The notes under the pieces: model-generated
Databases searched by the model: none
What the model was told of the DNA's origin: nothing
Seen by the model: the letters and a program-made list of their open reading frames with translations, nothing else
Source: Megalonaias nervosa
Taxonomy: Eukaryota > Mollusca > Bivalvia > Unionida > Unionidae
Reading direction: 5' to 3'
Length of the DNA stretch: 64,000 nucleotides
NCBI GenBank assembly: GCA_016617855.1
Contig: JAECUM010006809.1
Span: 57,920 to 121,919, forward strand
Made by a program: the position numbers and the translations under genes
Shown here: piece after piece, positions 20,974 to 32,279 of the stretch
Numbering within the stretch: the stretch's first letter is position 1
Layout: every line of letters starts with the position of its first letter

Positions 20974-21689
20974 ATTGGTGCCAGCCTGCTTAAAAAAATC
21001 ATCTATAAATTAACTTTGTGTAAAATGTACCTGACTGCAAACACCTTAAATGCAAACAGGGTCTTGCTGCACCAGTCACTGCATAGCGCCACTTATTGCT
21101 GGATACTTAATTGTTATAAATTCTGTGCTGTAACTTTGTTAACTGCGAACACAAAATGTTCTTTGCATTACATGTTAATGTCTCTCCCTCTTGCTATTTC
21201 AAAATACAGCACAGAGTCAAGAATAAGTAATGTTCATGCAGTAACTGGTTCTGTGCAGCAAACAGTGTACAGCCTCTAATGCACTGGACAGCTAATCAGT
21301 TTCTACACGTTCATTTGAAATTATAAATAGAATCAACAGTGCTGACCTATGGTCTGTTGACCCGTAAAACACCAGTGGACAAAGGTCTATGATGGTTGAG
21401 CCAATGCAGTATTTGTATAATAATAATAATAATAATAGTAATGGTAGTTTTGTGGACCTAATCAACCTTGTGGCCCTCAGTTATTTACATATTTACATAA
21501 ATGTTTATAAGCTCATTAAATAAACTTTCTCTCACATATATTTTCTCTGGCTAAAATGAAAGCATATTTCTTAGTAGAATACAGCATGCATTCTTTTACA
21601 TCATACAGAAGTGTCAGTCTATATAATAGTGTTGTATATAAACTTTAAACCATTTTTTTTCACTGTAGGAAATTATATTTCTACATACC
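20974..21689. other. Non-repetitive stretch with a small (ATA)n
   Basis: A run of about seven ATA repeats lies at 21,416-21,437. The 87-codon plus-strand frame at 21,016-21,279 has no recognisable domain. Confidence 0.45.
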
Positions 21690-23215
21690 CATACCTAGCA
21701 GCAAGCAGTGAGCAAGATTTTCCATTATTCTATACTCTGTATATACCTATACCTAACAGTAAACAGTGTACACCAAGATTTCCATTATTCCATAATCTGT
21801 ATATACCCATACATAACAGCAAGCTGTGTACAAGATTTTCCATTATTCTATACTCTGTGTATATCCATACCTAACAGTAAACAGTGTACACCAAGATTTC
21901 CATTATTCCATAATCTGTATATACCCATACATAACAGCAAGCTGTATACAAGATTTTCCATTATTCTATACTCTGTATATATCCATACCTAACTGCAAAC
22001 AGTGTACAAGAAGATTTTCCATTATTCTATACACCCATATCTAACAGCAAACAGTGTACACCAAGATTTTCCATTATTCTATACTCTGTATATACCCATA
22101 CCTAACAGCAAACAGTGTACAACAAGATTTTCCATTATTCTATACTCTGTTGTAGTTGTTGTTGTTGTAGAGTTTAATGCCATTTTTCAGCACACAATAG
22201 GCTATACATGGCAGCCAGTATTAATGGTGGAGGAAGAACCCGAGAAAACCCCGGAAAGAACCACCGACCCACGAGAAGCTACTGGCAAGCTTTCTCACAT
22301 ATCCACATTGGCCGAATCCAAGACTCAAACCCACACAGAGGTGAAATGGTGCTGATCCATAACGGAAAGCGCTTTAGACCACTAGGCCACTCAGGGCCCC
22401 TCTATACTCTGTATATACCCATACATAACTGCAAATAGTGTACAAGATTTTCTGTTATTCTATTCTCTATATATACCCATACCTAATAGCAAACAGTGTA
22501 CAACAAGATTTTATATTATTCTATATTCTGTATATACCCATACCTAACAGCAAGCAGTGTACGACAAGATTTTCCATTATTCTATACTCAATATATACCC
22601 ATACCTAACAGCAAATAGTGTACAACAGGATTTTCCATTACTCTATACTCTGTATTATACCCAAACCTAAATCATATAGTGTACAAGATTTTCCATTATT
22701 CTATACCATGTATATATCCATACCTAACAGCAAATAGTGTACAATAGGATTTTCCATTATTCTATACTCTGTATATACCCATACCTAACAGCAAGCAGTG
22801 TACAAGTATATACCCATACCTTCATTATTCTATACTCTGTATATACCCATACCTAACAGCAAGCAGTACAAGACTTTCACTATAGACTTTCATTGTTCTA
22901 TATTCTGTATATACCCATACCTAACAGCAAGCAGTGTACAAGACTTTCATTGTTCTATATTCTGCATATACCCATACCTAACAGCAAGCAATGTACAAGA
23001 CTTTCATTATTCTATACTCTGTATATACCCATACCTAACAGCAAGCAGTGTACAAGACTTTCATTGTTCTATATTCTGTATATACTCATACCTAATAGCA
23101 AACAGTGTACAATATTTTCCATTATTCTAAACTTTGTATATACCTATACCTAACAGCAAACAGTGTGCAACTGGATTATCCATTATTCTATACTCTGAAT
23201 TTGTCACACAGTCTT
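21690..23215. repeat. 58-bp minisatellite split by a SINE
   Basis: About 22 copies of 'attctatactctgtatatac', 'ccatacctaacagcaaacag', 'tgtacaagattttcc'. All plus-strand frames of 70-117 codons here are rotations of the same unit. A SINE II copy (22,151-22,400) was inserted into a finished unit. A sub-block at 22,880-23,090 shares the variant 'agactttcattgttctatat', a sign of late local amplification. Confidence 0.95.
22151..22400 (-). mobile_element. SINE II with perfect 12-bp target duplication, inside the satellite
   Basis: On the minus strand the head reads 'gagtggcctagtggtctaaa' (A box), with 'gtttgagtct' as B box, a body with 'atgtgagaaagcttgccagt', a 3' end 'tgctgaaaaatggcattaaa', and a short CAA tail. 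'tctatactctgt' at 22,139-22,150 and 22,401-22,412 is a perfect 12-bp target duplication made of satellite sequence. The insertion is therefore younger than the array. Confidence 0.95.
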
Positions 23216-23627
23216 AACATAGTTGGTAAAAGAACAGCATTTTCCCATATTCTTTGTCAAGTGGCATGTGACATCAATGTCATATTACATTGTACATGAT
23301 GCCACTCAACTCACAATGTGTCTCAGAATTGAAATCATGAATAAATTGGAGTAAATAATACAGATATTTATTCAAATATTTGTCATTTCTTCCCCATAGT
23401 AATATTAATAGATCTAGTAACTGATGATAGTTATAAATTAAGTGTTTATATAAACATGTTATTATATGTGTACCAGCCAATCAGATACAAGGTTTCCCAT
23501 AAATATGCAATGATCTCACTTATTACAGAATTTGTCTATAACAATAATAATAAATCTTTAGGTGGAGCCAATTCCAACTGAAATTTGATTTTCTGAATTG
23601 TAACAAGCTGAACAAATCAGATACAAG
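23216..23627. other. AT-rich stretch
   Basis: No gene seen. From about 23,473 it carries a degenerate segment ('gccaatcagatacaaggt') related to the repeats at 24,115-24,600. Confidence 0.45.
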
Positions 23628-23950
23628 ATAACCCAATCTAAAGAAAATAACACCTCCAATGTCCTACATGAAGATCTGACAGTGACCATTTACGTGTCAT
23701 GTTCTGGTGACCTATGATATTACCATAATCACTAAATTTATCAGCCAATCAGATGAAATCTTATATCTTCACATTTGGGAGGCTGAGCAGTATGGCTGAA
23801 GAGCATCAATATGTGTCAAACAATTTGATACACTCTCAGATTTCTGAAAGCTGCATTTCCATTGGCTAATTCAAAGGTCCCAGAACATGACCACCAAGGG
23901 TCACTGTCAGATCTTCATGTAGGATGGTGGAGATCTGATTTTAATCAGAT
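23628..23950. mobile_element. Fold-back (inverted-repeat) element, about 320 bp
   Basis: 'tcctacatgaagatctgaca' with 'gtgacc' near 23,660-23,690 is repeated in reverse near 23,890-23,930. The arms extend imperfectly to about 70 bp each ('caatct…' outside, 'tcatgttctgg…gacc' inside). The middle holds no frame. This fits a fold-back MITE, but no target duplication was identified. Confidence 0.65.
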
Positions 23951-24630
23951 TGAAAAGTTACCTCAATAATATGAGCAAATCTTGCTTCTAATCAAAATGA
24001 GTCAATATCTTGACAATATAAAATATGCATTAATATTCCTGGAACTTGCTCATCCAAGATCATAATAACTTAAGCCTGCTGACCCAGTCTGATGAAAACT
24101 GGATCTGGAATACAGTCTAATGAGTGGTAACAAGCCCAGCCCTTTATGTATAGATCACCTCATCAGTATGCATTGATCTCACACATTATTGAAGTCATGC
24201 AAGATCCTTATCATACAAGTCAACTGTACATCTGAAGTCTGATCAAATTCAAGCTCAGCCAGTCAAATGCAAGATCAACTAATTAATATTCATGAATCCC
24301 ATTCACTTTAAAAATTTTCCAAGATCTTGAAGATATATGCCCATATTCCAATTTTGCTCAAACTCAGACCAGAATTATGGCTTCCAGAGTGGTAACAAGC
24401 TTAGCCAATCAGATGCAGTATCACCTCATTAGTATTCATGGATCTCAACCATCTATCAAACTTGTCAGAGATTTTAATGATATAAACCCATGTTCCAAAT
24501 TTAATCTTAATTGGATCAGAAATATGGACTCCCTGGTGGCAATAAGCAATTATCGACTGATTGGTGATGCATGAAGGACAATGGATGTCACACAATGGAT
24601 CTAAGGTTTTACAATAAGATCACTTGGTCT
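23951..24630. repeat. Degenerate ~200-bp direct repeats
   Basis: Three weak copies share 'gtggtaacaagc…agccaatcagatg', 'cctcattagtattcatgg', 'atctcaac' and 'gatataaacccatgttccaa'. The segment at 23,473 is related. Old and much diverged. Overlapping frames on both strands at 24,377-24,595 have no support. Confidence 0.6.
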
Positions 24631-24636
24631 GTTACC

Positions 24637-24788
24637 TGGTTTGTTTGGTTATTTAGTACCAAGGCAATTGGGGTGAAATGCCTTGCCTGAGGACACACCA
24701 CAGTAGCCAACCTAATCTGATCCAATTTGAACATGCACCAGTTCTGTCAACAAAACAACATGCTAACCACTGAGCCACCATGACACCT
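24637..24788 (-). mobile_element. SINE III fragment
   Basis: Contains 'aatgccttgcctgaggacac', 'agtagccaac', 'ctgatcca' and a reversed tRNA-like head at the right ('ctaaccactgagccaccatg'). Shares this layout with 5,031, 41,080 and 54,290. Boundaries are approximate. Confidence 0.6.
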
Positions 24789-24834
24789 GCCTGGATTAGA
24801 TGCATCTTACAATATGCAGGAAGGTGTATCAGGC

Positions 24835-25258
24835 CTAGTCCACCTTGTTAAATCCACAAGGCTAGCTTGAATTCTATGTGCCTGCAATAGTCTAGATCCC
24901 TCAGCCCATAGGGCAAGCTTGAATTCTACAAATCTGCAGTTGTCTACACCACTGGGTTCACAGGGCTAGCTTGAATTCTATGTTCCTGCAATAGTCTAGA
25001 TCCCTCAGCCCACAGGGCAAGCTTGAATTCTACAAATCTGCAATTGTCTACACCACTGGGTTCACAGGGCTAGCTTGAATTCTATGTGCCTGCAATAGTC
25101 TAGATCCCTCAGCCCACAGGGGAAGCTTGAATTCTACAAGTCTGCAGTTGCCTATACCACTGGGTTCACAGGGATAGCTTGAATTCTATGTGCCTGAGGT
25201 AATCTACATCCCTGAGCCCACAAGGCTAACATGAATTTTATATGCCTGCATTTTTGAC
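24835..25258. repeat. Two-monomer higher-order repeat, 52 and 104 bp
   Basis: Two related 52-bp monomers alternate. One has 'ggctagcttgaattctatgt' plus 'gcctgcaatagtctagatcc', the other 'ggcaagcttgaattctacaa' plus 'atctgcagttgtctacacca'. The 104-bp dimer recurs about four times. Confidence 0.92.
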
Positions 25259-25361
25259 AAAGTTTGGCAGCACATGTAATGCTTCCTTTAACTTGTTTCC
25301 TTTGACCCATTTGCCTATTGTAATCTTAATTTGTTAAAACAGGAAAACTTTGTGTCTCCAC

Positions 25362-25603
25362 AGCAGAATATTCTTGGCACAGGGCATCATGCCGCAGACA
25401 TATAGCATCATGTCCCACCCAGTCACATTATCCTGACACTAGGCCCATCAGTCCTAACACAAGCCTCTTAATGCTGAGCACCTAGTGAGGCAGCTGTTAG
25501 TGCTATTTTTATATGTCTTTGGCATGACTCGGCTGAGGTTCGAACCTGCAACCTCCCACAATCCGAGGCGGATGCTCTAACCACTTGACCACCAGAGTGG
25601 TTG
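25362..25603 (-). mobile_element. SINE I copy, 3' end missing
   Basis: Same central part as at 12,180 ('gggcatcatgccgcagacat', 'gtcccacccagtcacattat', 'cctgacac') and a clear reversed head ('ggttcgaacctgc', 'gcggatgctctaaccacttg'). The usual 3' end ('gctttaacaa…') is absent on the left. The minus-strand frame over it is an artefact. Confidence 0.88.
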
Positions 25604-26285
25604 TATCTATGGGTAGTAAATTGAGATAATAATTCCTGAGCATTTACTTGGAAAATCAGAAATAAAAATGTTAAGTTACGAACTGTATTATCAATGTCAT
25701 GCATGATCTGGTGCATGTTCATTTGGTCGCCGTTTACGTGTGAATTTATATTTCACTTGTTTTTAATCATTTATTTGTCTTATGCATTTATATATATATT
25801 TATTGGTATCAATGTTTTCTCTTTTTTATTTTTATACTGAATTAAAAATAATAAACTATTATATTTTTCAAAATTATTACAAGACAGAGCTGTGTCCCTG
25901 TAAGGAAAGGCTCCAATGTAGAAATAACATTTTTATTAATGTCTGATCATTTGTTGATGATAATTCATTTTAATTAATTAATTCACAGCTAATTCATTCA
26001 TGTAGTCATATTCTGCATTATTTGTAACATTTAACTTAGACTTATATCATCATGGAGAACAAAGCTCTGTTCAAAAGTAATATATTAAATAACAGCACCA
26101 CCAAAAACCTAGAAATTTCTGTAATGTAATCTGTCAGAAACAGATGACATTGTTAGAAGTGTTACTTTGTTAAATAGTTAAATTTAATGAGTGAAAGGAA
26201 CGATTCCAAACTGCACCTGGAGGTCCCCTGACAATAAAACCAGGTGTACCAAACATAAAATACTGCAGGGAAAGGTGCAGGCACA
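25604..26285. other. AT-rich non-repetitive stretch
   Basis: Long A/T-rich runs at 25,750-25,870. No element or gene seen. Confidence 0.45.
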
Positions 26286-26440
26286 ACATCAACCCAAGTC
26301 CTCCCCAACAGCAAACAGCACAGACCATGATTTCCATTGCATAATGCACCAGCAGATCTGAGTCTATGGTCTTTGTTCTACTGATAACAACATAGACCCA
26401 GGTCTGTGCTGTTTTGCATTTGGATTAGACTTGTACATGA
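26286..26440. mobile_element. FB1 double-hairpin MITE, partial copy
   Basis: Contains the paired text 'gcacagaccatgattt…gtctatggtctttgttc' and 'acatagacccaggtctgtgc', plus the family linker 'ctactgataac'. Related to the full copies at 44,096 and 46,474. The order of the second half is shortened. Confidence 0.7.
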
Positions 26441-26693
26441 ATATATACTGTACTGTCTATAGGAATGTTCCAGTTGCAAAGTAAAGAAACCTCTGATAAC
26501 TGCTGTAAGTAGGGCTTAACAATGATTCAAGTCACCCATAATCTCAAGTAACTTGAGATGCCACAAAAATGTCTGGCATTTCCCTATGGACTGGAGCAGT
26601 AATATTCTAAATGAACTGTCTTCCTTACCTATAGCAAATTTCATCCTTCATTTCATCAAATTAAATTTAAAGCATAAATTTATAATCAGTTAT

Positions 26694-26905
26694 GGTCATC
26701 AAGTAGACTGGTACTTGAGCCATCAAGTAGATTGATACTTGTGCCATCAAGTAGATTGGTACTTGAGTCATCAAGTAGACTGGTACTTGAGTCATCAAGT
26801 AGACTGGTACTTGAGACATCAAGTAGATTGGTACTTGAGTCATCAAGTAGATTGGTACTTGAGTCATCAAGCAGTTGGTACTCGAGTCATCAAGTAGATT
26901 GGTAA
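26694..26905. repeat. 24-bp minisatellite
   Basis: Nine copies of 'catcaagtagattggtactt' plus 'gagt'. The 24-bp period keeps frames open, so the 87-codon minus-strand frame is an artefact. Confidence 0.95.
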
Positions 26906-26980
26906 CAGAAATTTTCTGGGGTTTTTTCACACTTTGCTTCCAGTGTAGTATATTTACAGCAAAGACATCGGTTTGCTCAC

Positions 26981-27017
26981 CTGACTGTAAACTAGTTTAT
27001 GCAGGACAATCAAGACA
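26981..27017 (-). CDS. Candidate very short exon
   Basis: On the minus strand an acceptor-like tract ('tctgtcattttagcaattaaag') and a consensus donor (CAG|GTGAGC) enclose 37 bp reading 'VLIVLHKLVYSQ' in one open phase. It is too short to be convincing. The neighbouring sequence takes part in an old direct repeat, which weakens the case. Confidence 0.15.
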
Positions 27018-27892
27018 CTTTAATTGCTAAAATGACAGACAATAACCTTAAAGGTACAGTAATCATGTGTGTGATCAGTAATAATTTGGCAATAATTAAA
27101 AAAATTAATGGAAAATGGAAGGATTAATAATGAGCTCAGGCAGCATAAAACATTTAACATTACATGGATTCTTTTGGCTGGGTAGGTTTGGCTTTGGTGT
27201 TTTACATTTGTCAAGGTGGATTATACTATGTGTGATCAGAAGTAATTTTGAAAGGATTAAAGATGTTAATTATGGCTGATTAGTCATTACTAATGAGCTC
27301 AAGCAGAGCTAATACAATTCTGTTGCTTTGTATTTAAATTTCTGTTGAAATATCTAAGTGTGCATTATCTCTCACTGCTAAAATGCCAAAATCTAAACAA
27401 CTGAAATATCACAAAAAAATTTAATGATGGACAGGAATATCATTGGTTGGAATCAAATTCAAAGGGACATGGATATGCATTTTCTATTCAAAGGAAAATT
27501 CTGGCTGACTCAGAGGCAACCTAGATCGAGTAACAATACATCATTTGCTAAGTGATGGTAAAGACTGAAGAAATGGTGAAGACTGATACCAATATAATTC
27601 AAACAATGATTTACTAAGAAAGGCTAAAAATGCTTGCGGTACTTATAAGGACAGTATGAAAGGCAACAAGTTACTGTGAAAGGACTTGTATGAGATAATG
27701 TATGGAGTTTAATACAGAAAATGAAATTTGTTCAATAGTTGTCATTTTTGTCCATTTGCATCATAAAAATTTGGTTGCTGAAAATCATCCTGATGTGAAA
27801 CCAAAACTTGTGACCAAATTTTGCGAATCTCTTGATCTGTCCTAAGCTGACATCTCTGTTCCATCATATGTATGAAGTAATATAAAAGCTCC
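27018..27892. other. Non-repetitive stretch with a faint direct repeat
   Basis: Segments near 27,020-27,160 and 27,220-27,330 share 'gtgtgatcag', 'taattttg', 'ggattaa' and 'aatgagctcaggcag'. No gene is supported. Confidence 0.45.
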
Positions 27893-27972
27893 TAATGCAA
27901 TGCAATGCGATACAATGCAATACAATACAATACAATATAATATAATATAATATAATATAATTCAATATAAAA
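27893..27972. repeat. 5-bp microsatellite with a composition gradient
   Basis: The repeat changes step by step from AATGC through AATAC to AATAT. The same text, 'aaaagctcc(t/a)aatg', flanks it on both sides (near 27,884 and 27,975), so the tract sits inside a short direct repeat. Confidence 0.9.
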
Positions 27973-29014
27973 TAAAAGCTCCAAATGTTTGAAGATAAAT
28001 TCTTAAACCACTGTTTTTATAACAATTTAAATCAGGCATATGTGCAACCAACAGCCCACTGGCCACATCCAGCTCATGACCTCAATTTATTTGGTTACAT
28101 TTACATCATATGGGTATATCTAAAAACTGTCCATGCCCTGAAGGAAGTTGCACATGCTGATTTAGATTCATACAACACTTTTATGACCTGTGGTATTTTT
28201 ATCAAAGAAAATCAGAGCCAGCCTAAACTGTTGGTTGACCTGTCTGACAAAGTTTTGAATTCAGGTCAGTCGGCAAGACACTGTTGTGGCGGGGCAGCTG
28301 TGTTCCATTAACACATTTCTGTTTGGGGGGGGGGTTTACAGCACTATTTTCTGAAATGATGTCTTAACTGTAGGCCATATACACAAAACTTAACATGTTA
28401 TTTTTGTGCAGAAACATTTTCTAGTGCAGTGGATACCACGTTCATATAACACATGTGCAGTACAAATAACATGTGATTCTTATCCAGATAAGACAACCTA
28501 AATACATGTAATGCTTTCGCATGTTATCAGAGTTTTATCCTAATTCCAGATCAAATTTACCATTCACCTTACTGCAGCTGTGCTGAATTATTTGCATGCA
28601 TGTGTGGAATTCCTGTAACTCTTGAATTTAAGCATGCATTCAGAATAACCATTAACCTTTTTCTTGGATCAGAAGAACTTGCAACAGAAAAGGTGTGTAC
28701 AGGGTCTGAAGGGATCGTTCCCTTCCGTGCCAATAAGTCTCAAGCAGTTTTCAACTCTTAATCATCCTGCAGGACTTGAAACTGCAGTGTGACTGTAATT
28801 GGTCATCCTTCTATAAACTAAAATCCATTTGACTTTACCGTCACTTGTTCATACCTTTAAACTTCCTTACCTTCACTTGTCCTTACATTCACATACCTAC
28901 CTACAACTCACCTGAACCAATAGACACATGGATCTATATTTGCAAAGACCCACTGTGCGTATTTAATAAAGAAGGAAATAGGGGGTATAGAGAAACCTGA
29001 AGAAACCCTCAAAT
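27973..29014. other. Non-repetitive stretch
   Basis: The 108-codon plus-strand frame at 27,985-28,311 includes 'HWPHPAHDLNLFGYI', faintly like the 'PARSPDLNPIE' part of Tc1/mariner transposases. Surrounding motifs are missing, so it is not called. A run of 10 G lies near 28,325. Confidence 0.35.
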
Positions 29015-29650
29015 TTGGGAACAGCAGTGACTCAGTGGTTAGTGTGCCATATGGGTAATATGAATATAGCCATCCGTTTGGGAGAAGTAGAGATAACACT
29101 ATTTTCAAGATATGACTCTCCATTCATGACTACCAATAACAAGATTTTCATGATGAGTGCTGTTGTGGCCAAATCAGATTGGTCCCCATTTCATTTAAAT
29201 CCAACTAGACATTGTAAGAAGTCTTCTGGTGAAAACCCCACATCATTATGACTTTCTGTTCAGGTAGCTGTTATTTCAAGGCTTTTCAGACAGCTGCCCT
29301 GACAGCTATATTGGATGTCAGATTGGCATCATTTTCACTTAGGACCAACTAGACATCAAAAGAAATCTTCTGGTGAAAATCCCATGCTGATGTGACCATT
29401 CAATCAGGTGAAGCAGTGACAGCAAGATTTTCAAGATGGTTGCTATGGCACCATATCAAACCTCATATTGGCATCATTATTCATTTAAAACCAACAAAAC
29501 ATCATAAGTAGTCTTTATATGAAAACTCCATTTTGATATGACCATTATTCAGAAGTAGTTGTAATACCAAGATTTTCAAGATGGCTGCCATGATGGCCAT
29601 ACAAGCATCAGAATGGCACAATTTTCATTTAGAGCATGGAGTGAATACTT
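29015..29650. repeat. Degenerate ~145-bp tandem repeat, array A
   Basis: Four copies share 'ggtgaaaaccccat', 'aagattttcaagatggctgc', 'cattttcatttaggaccaac' and 'agacatcataagaag'. The same unit makes up the separate array at 41,400-42,900. No coding. Confidence 0.88.
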
Positions 29651-29937
29651 TCGTATAATACCCATCTTATGTAAAAATGGCTATACCGATGTTGTACAAA
29701 GGTCAACAATACAATGAGGGGATTCACAGCAAGGGACTGCTGTACTGAAACCTTTAATGTAATAATCAAAAACAAGTGAGTAAATGTGAAAACTTAATCC
29801 AGGATTATTAAAAAAAAATTAAAATTTATTTTATCAGGCAGTCTGGTTAGGCACTAAACTTTTTATTTTAGAAATGAGGGTAGACTGCCTTGAAGCCAGA
29901 TATTTATTTTAAATTTAATTTGTATAGACAAAAATAA
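29651..29937. other. Non-repetitive stretch
   Basis: No feature seen. Confidence 0.4.
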
Positions 29938-30163
29938 ATTGTCTCTATTTACCACATCTCTCCAGCAATAATACATTAAGTAATGTTAACACTGCCCCTT
30001 TAAAAACTTTTACGACAATGTTTTGTTAGGAAAGCAATGTTCTGTGACAAAGAAACTTGTCTCTGTTTACCACATCTTTCCTGTGATAATACATACACAA
30101 TTACAAAATTCCCTCTTTAACAATTTCAATGTAATGTTAGGAAAGCAATGTTCAATGACAAGC
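29938..30163. repeat. Two-copy direct repeat, about 115 bp
   Basis: Both copies carry 'ttgtctctgtttaccacatc', 'aataatacat', 'ttaggaaagcaatgttc'. The frame at 30,023-30,214 crosses them and is not supported. Confidence 0.85.
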
Positions 30164-30295
30164 CCACCCAACTCCCTGGGCTTATCATGGAAGACATACT
30201 GTCCTATGAAGTGATCATAAGTAACTTTCCATCAAACAGAAATCCCTGCCCCACCTCCACCTTTCCATCCTATGACAAAAAGGTCCCTGTTTAAT

Positions 30296-30547
30296 TTGCA
30301 ATCATTTGGTGCTTTAGATGGTTGAGCACTTACAAGTTCAGTCAGACATCTCACCTCTATCCACTTGAGTTTGAGTATCACCTTGACCAGTGTGGGTATG
30401 TGAGAAAGCTTGCCAATAGGTTCCTTTGGGTCGCTGTATTTTCTTGGGGTCTTCCCAAGTTATGGGTTATTCCACCACCAAATATACTGGGCACCATGGA
30501 TAGCCTACGATGTGCTGAAAAATGATGTTAAACCCCACAAAAACTGT
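30296..30547 (+). mobile_element. SINE II copy, diverged
   Basis: In plus orientation it reads 'gtgggtatgtgagaaagctt', 'gccaataggttcctttgggt' and 'tgctgaaaaatgatgttaaa' then 'ccccacaaaaac'. The tRNA-like head is decayed. The frames starting at 30,322, 30,410 and 30,522 overlap it and are artefacts. Confidence 0.85.
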
Positions 30548-31159
30548 TGCCATTTACAGCAGATGGTTCATGTTTTTTATTTTAGCATCAACTGTATATT
30601 TCCAAAAAGTGTTGTCAGGATCATCTATATGTACTTGTTCCACTATCCTTACTTCAGGATGTGTGCAGTTCTTCATTCTACTTAAATTTGTAAAACTTAA
30701 CTCTGATGACCTACAGTTGCTACTTTATGGGTGCAACACTCAAAGGGATTTCATATTTATGTGTCTGGGCTTTAATCAGCATCAGCCCCTTGGGATCACT
30801 GAAAAACTGACCCTATATCCTGTGGACTGGTTACTGGTTAACAGACTGATTTTTTTTATAGTTTTCTACTATAGAATGTAAAATAGGATTCACTCATGGT
30901 TCTATAAGGTAGCTGACCCTTAACTCCAACAGAAACACTCCCCTACAAAAACAGACTTCCATTCCCTCCCAAAAAGAACTGTATGCAAGCTGAATCTGGA
31001 GTTGTTTAGCACATCTAAAATAGGCAGTGGAAATGATGTGTAAAACGTTGAGTAGAAATGCAGCATCTTGCATAGAAACTTCAAATAAAAAATGTGCATG
31101 CCTTGAAAAAATTGAACTTCAAATTTAAAAATTTTTTTAAAAATCAAGTGTCATGATGA
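30548..31159. other. Non-repetitive stretch
   Basis: No element or motif seen. The 119-codon plus-strand frame at 30,522-30,881 starts in the SINE tail, has low-complexity hydrophobic stretches and shows no splice context. Confidence 0.35.
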
Positions 31160-31415
31160 ACAGAGTTGAATGAAAAACAGTTACTGTTTATACTCATTTG
31201 TAAGAAGAGTAAAATTGCAAACTGCACAGACCCAGATCTGCAATCACATAATGTGCCAGCAGATCTGGGTCTATGCAGTTTGCTAGGAGTAATCAGTACA
31301 GCAAAATACATGGACCTGATCCACTGGAATAATATGCAATGGCAGATCTGGGTCTATGTTGTTTGCAGAATGACTCAATTTAAAAACAATAAATACAGTA
31401 CATGTACTTCTCATT
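31160..31415. mobile_element. FB1 double-hairpin MITE
   Basis: Two successive palindromes: 'tgcacagacccagatctgca…gcagatctgggtctatgcag' and 'acatggacctgatcca…ggcagatctgggtctatg', joined by the linker 'gctaggagtaatcagtacag'. Outer ends are A/T-rich and inverted ('tactcatttgtaagaagag' against 'tgtacttctcattctcc'). No frame. Confidence 0.85.
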
Positions 31416-31861
31416 CTCCTCATTATAAAGGCATTTTCTAAGAAATGTAACAGCTATACTTCATACAGAAAAACAAGGCAGATTCCTTTTTAATTGTATT
31501 TCTTATATTTAAAGGCAAAAATAAAAATAAAAATTAAGAAAAAAAAAATCCATATAAATGAAGGAGAATATGACTGAAACAACTGGATGTTTCAGACTGT
31601 GTAAGAAATGATCTGGTCATGTTTTCTTATGACACATAAAGAAAGGTAACTGAGATGAACATGTTTACAACAGTTGATTTTGCACAGAAGTTGACCTCAA
31701 ACTCTAGTGCCCCCCCGAACCAAGTGTACAACTCTTTTTCTTTCAACATTGTAACCTTCATCAAGAACATGTTTCAGTTAAGTCTGATTAGTATTCATAG
31801 CAACAGATACATTAAAGGGCCATAACTCTGACAAAGGTAGTACCAAAATGAATGATTGGTT
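31416..31861. other. Non-repetitive stretch
   Basis: A/T-rich with poly-A runs near 31,500-31,545. No feature seen. Confidence 0.4.
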
Positions 31862-32105
31862 TGGCTTTGTGGGGTTTAATGAAATTTTTCAACACATGAT
31901 AAGCTAAACATCAAGACCAGTATAATTAGTGGACTAAGAGCCCAGAAAGACCTAGGGAAGAACCAATGACAACAACCAGGGAACTACTGACAAGCCTTCT
32001 TACATACCCACATTGGATCAAGATGAGACTCAAACTTACATGGATAGAGATGAGCTGTGAGTGATTTAAAAAGGCAAATATCTTGGACCATCCTGAAATC
32101 CAAGG
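31862..32105 (-). mobile_element. SINE II copy, old
   Basis: Reversed SINE II: 'ggggtttaatgaaatttttc', 'aacacatgataagct', 'ctactgacaagccttcttac', 'atacccacattgg', 'gagactcaaac'. Very diverged, with the head hardly visible. Confidence 0.8.
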
Positions 32106-32234
32106 TTCCACAAATGAGAAAAGGAGCTTCTGAATGCAGTGTGGTCATTTGGTAAACACTGCAGATCACATATTAATAGAATCTATGTTGGTGTTTGGAC
32201 CAAGACAAGGAAATCCTACAGCCAAGGGATTATA

Positions 32235-32279
32235 TTATTTGTCTCCCCACAAGGCTATGCCTTGTGGAGAGACAAATAA
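32235..32279. repeat. Near-perfect hairpin, about 20-bp arms
   Basis: 'ttatttgtctccccacaagg' is followed after a few bases by its near-complement ending 'gagacaaataa'. It resembles a hairpin repeat I recall from molluscan genomes. It could be the core of a small MITE or a binding site; nothing here decides. Confidence 0.85.

Noticed and set aside
21611..22438. Several 70-117 codon plus-strand frames.
   Set aside because: 58-bp minisatellite and the SINE inside it.
25468..25722. 84-codon minus-strand frame.
   Set aside because: Read-through of the SINE I head.
27985..28311. Possible Tc1/mariner transposase remnant.
   Set aside because: Only one weak motif ('HWPHPAHDLNLFGY'); no second catalytic motif or terminal repeats found.
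30322..30881. Overlapping plus-strand frames of 67-119 codons.
   Set aside because: They start in or cross a SINE II copy; no motif, no splice context.
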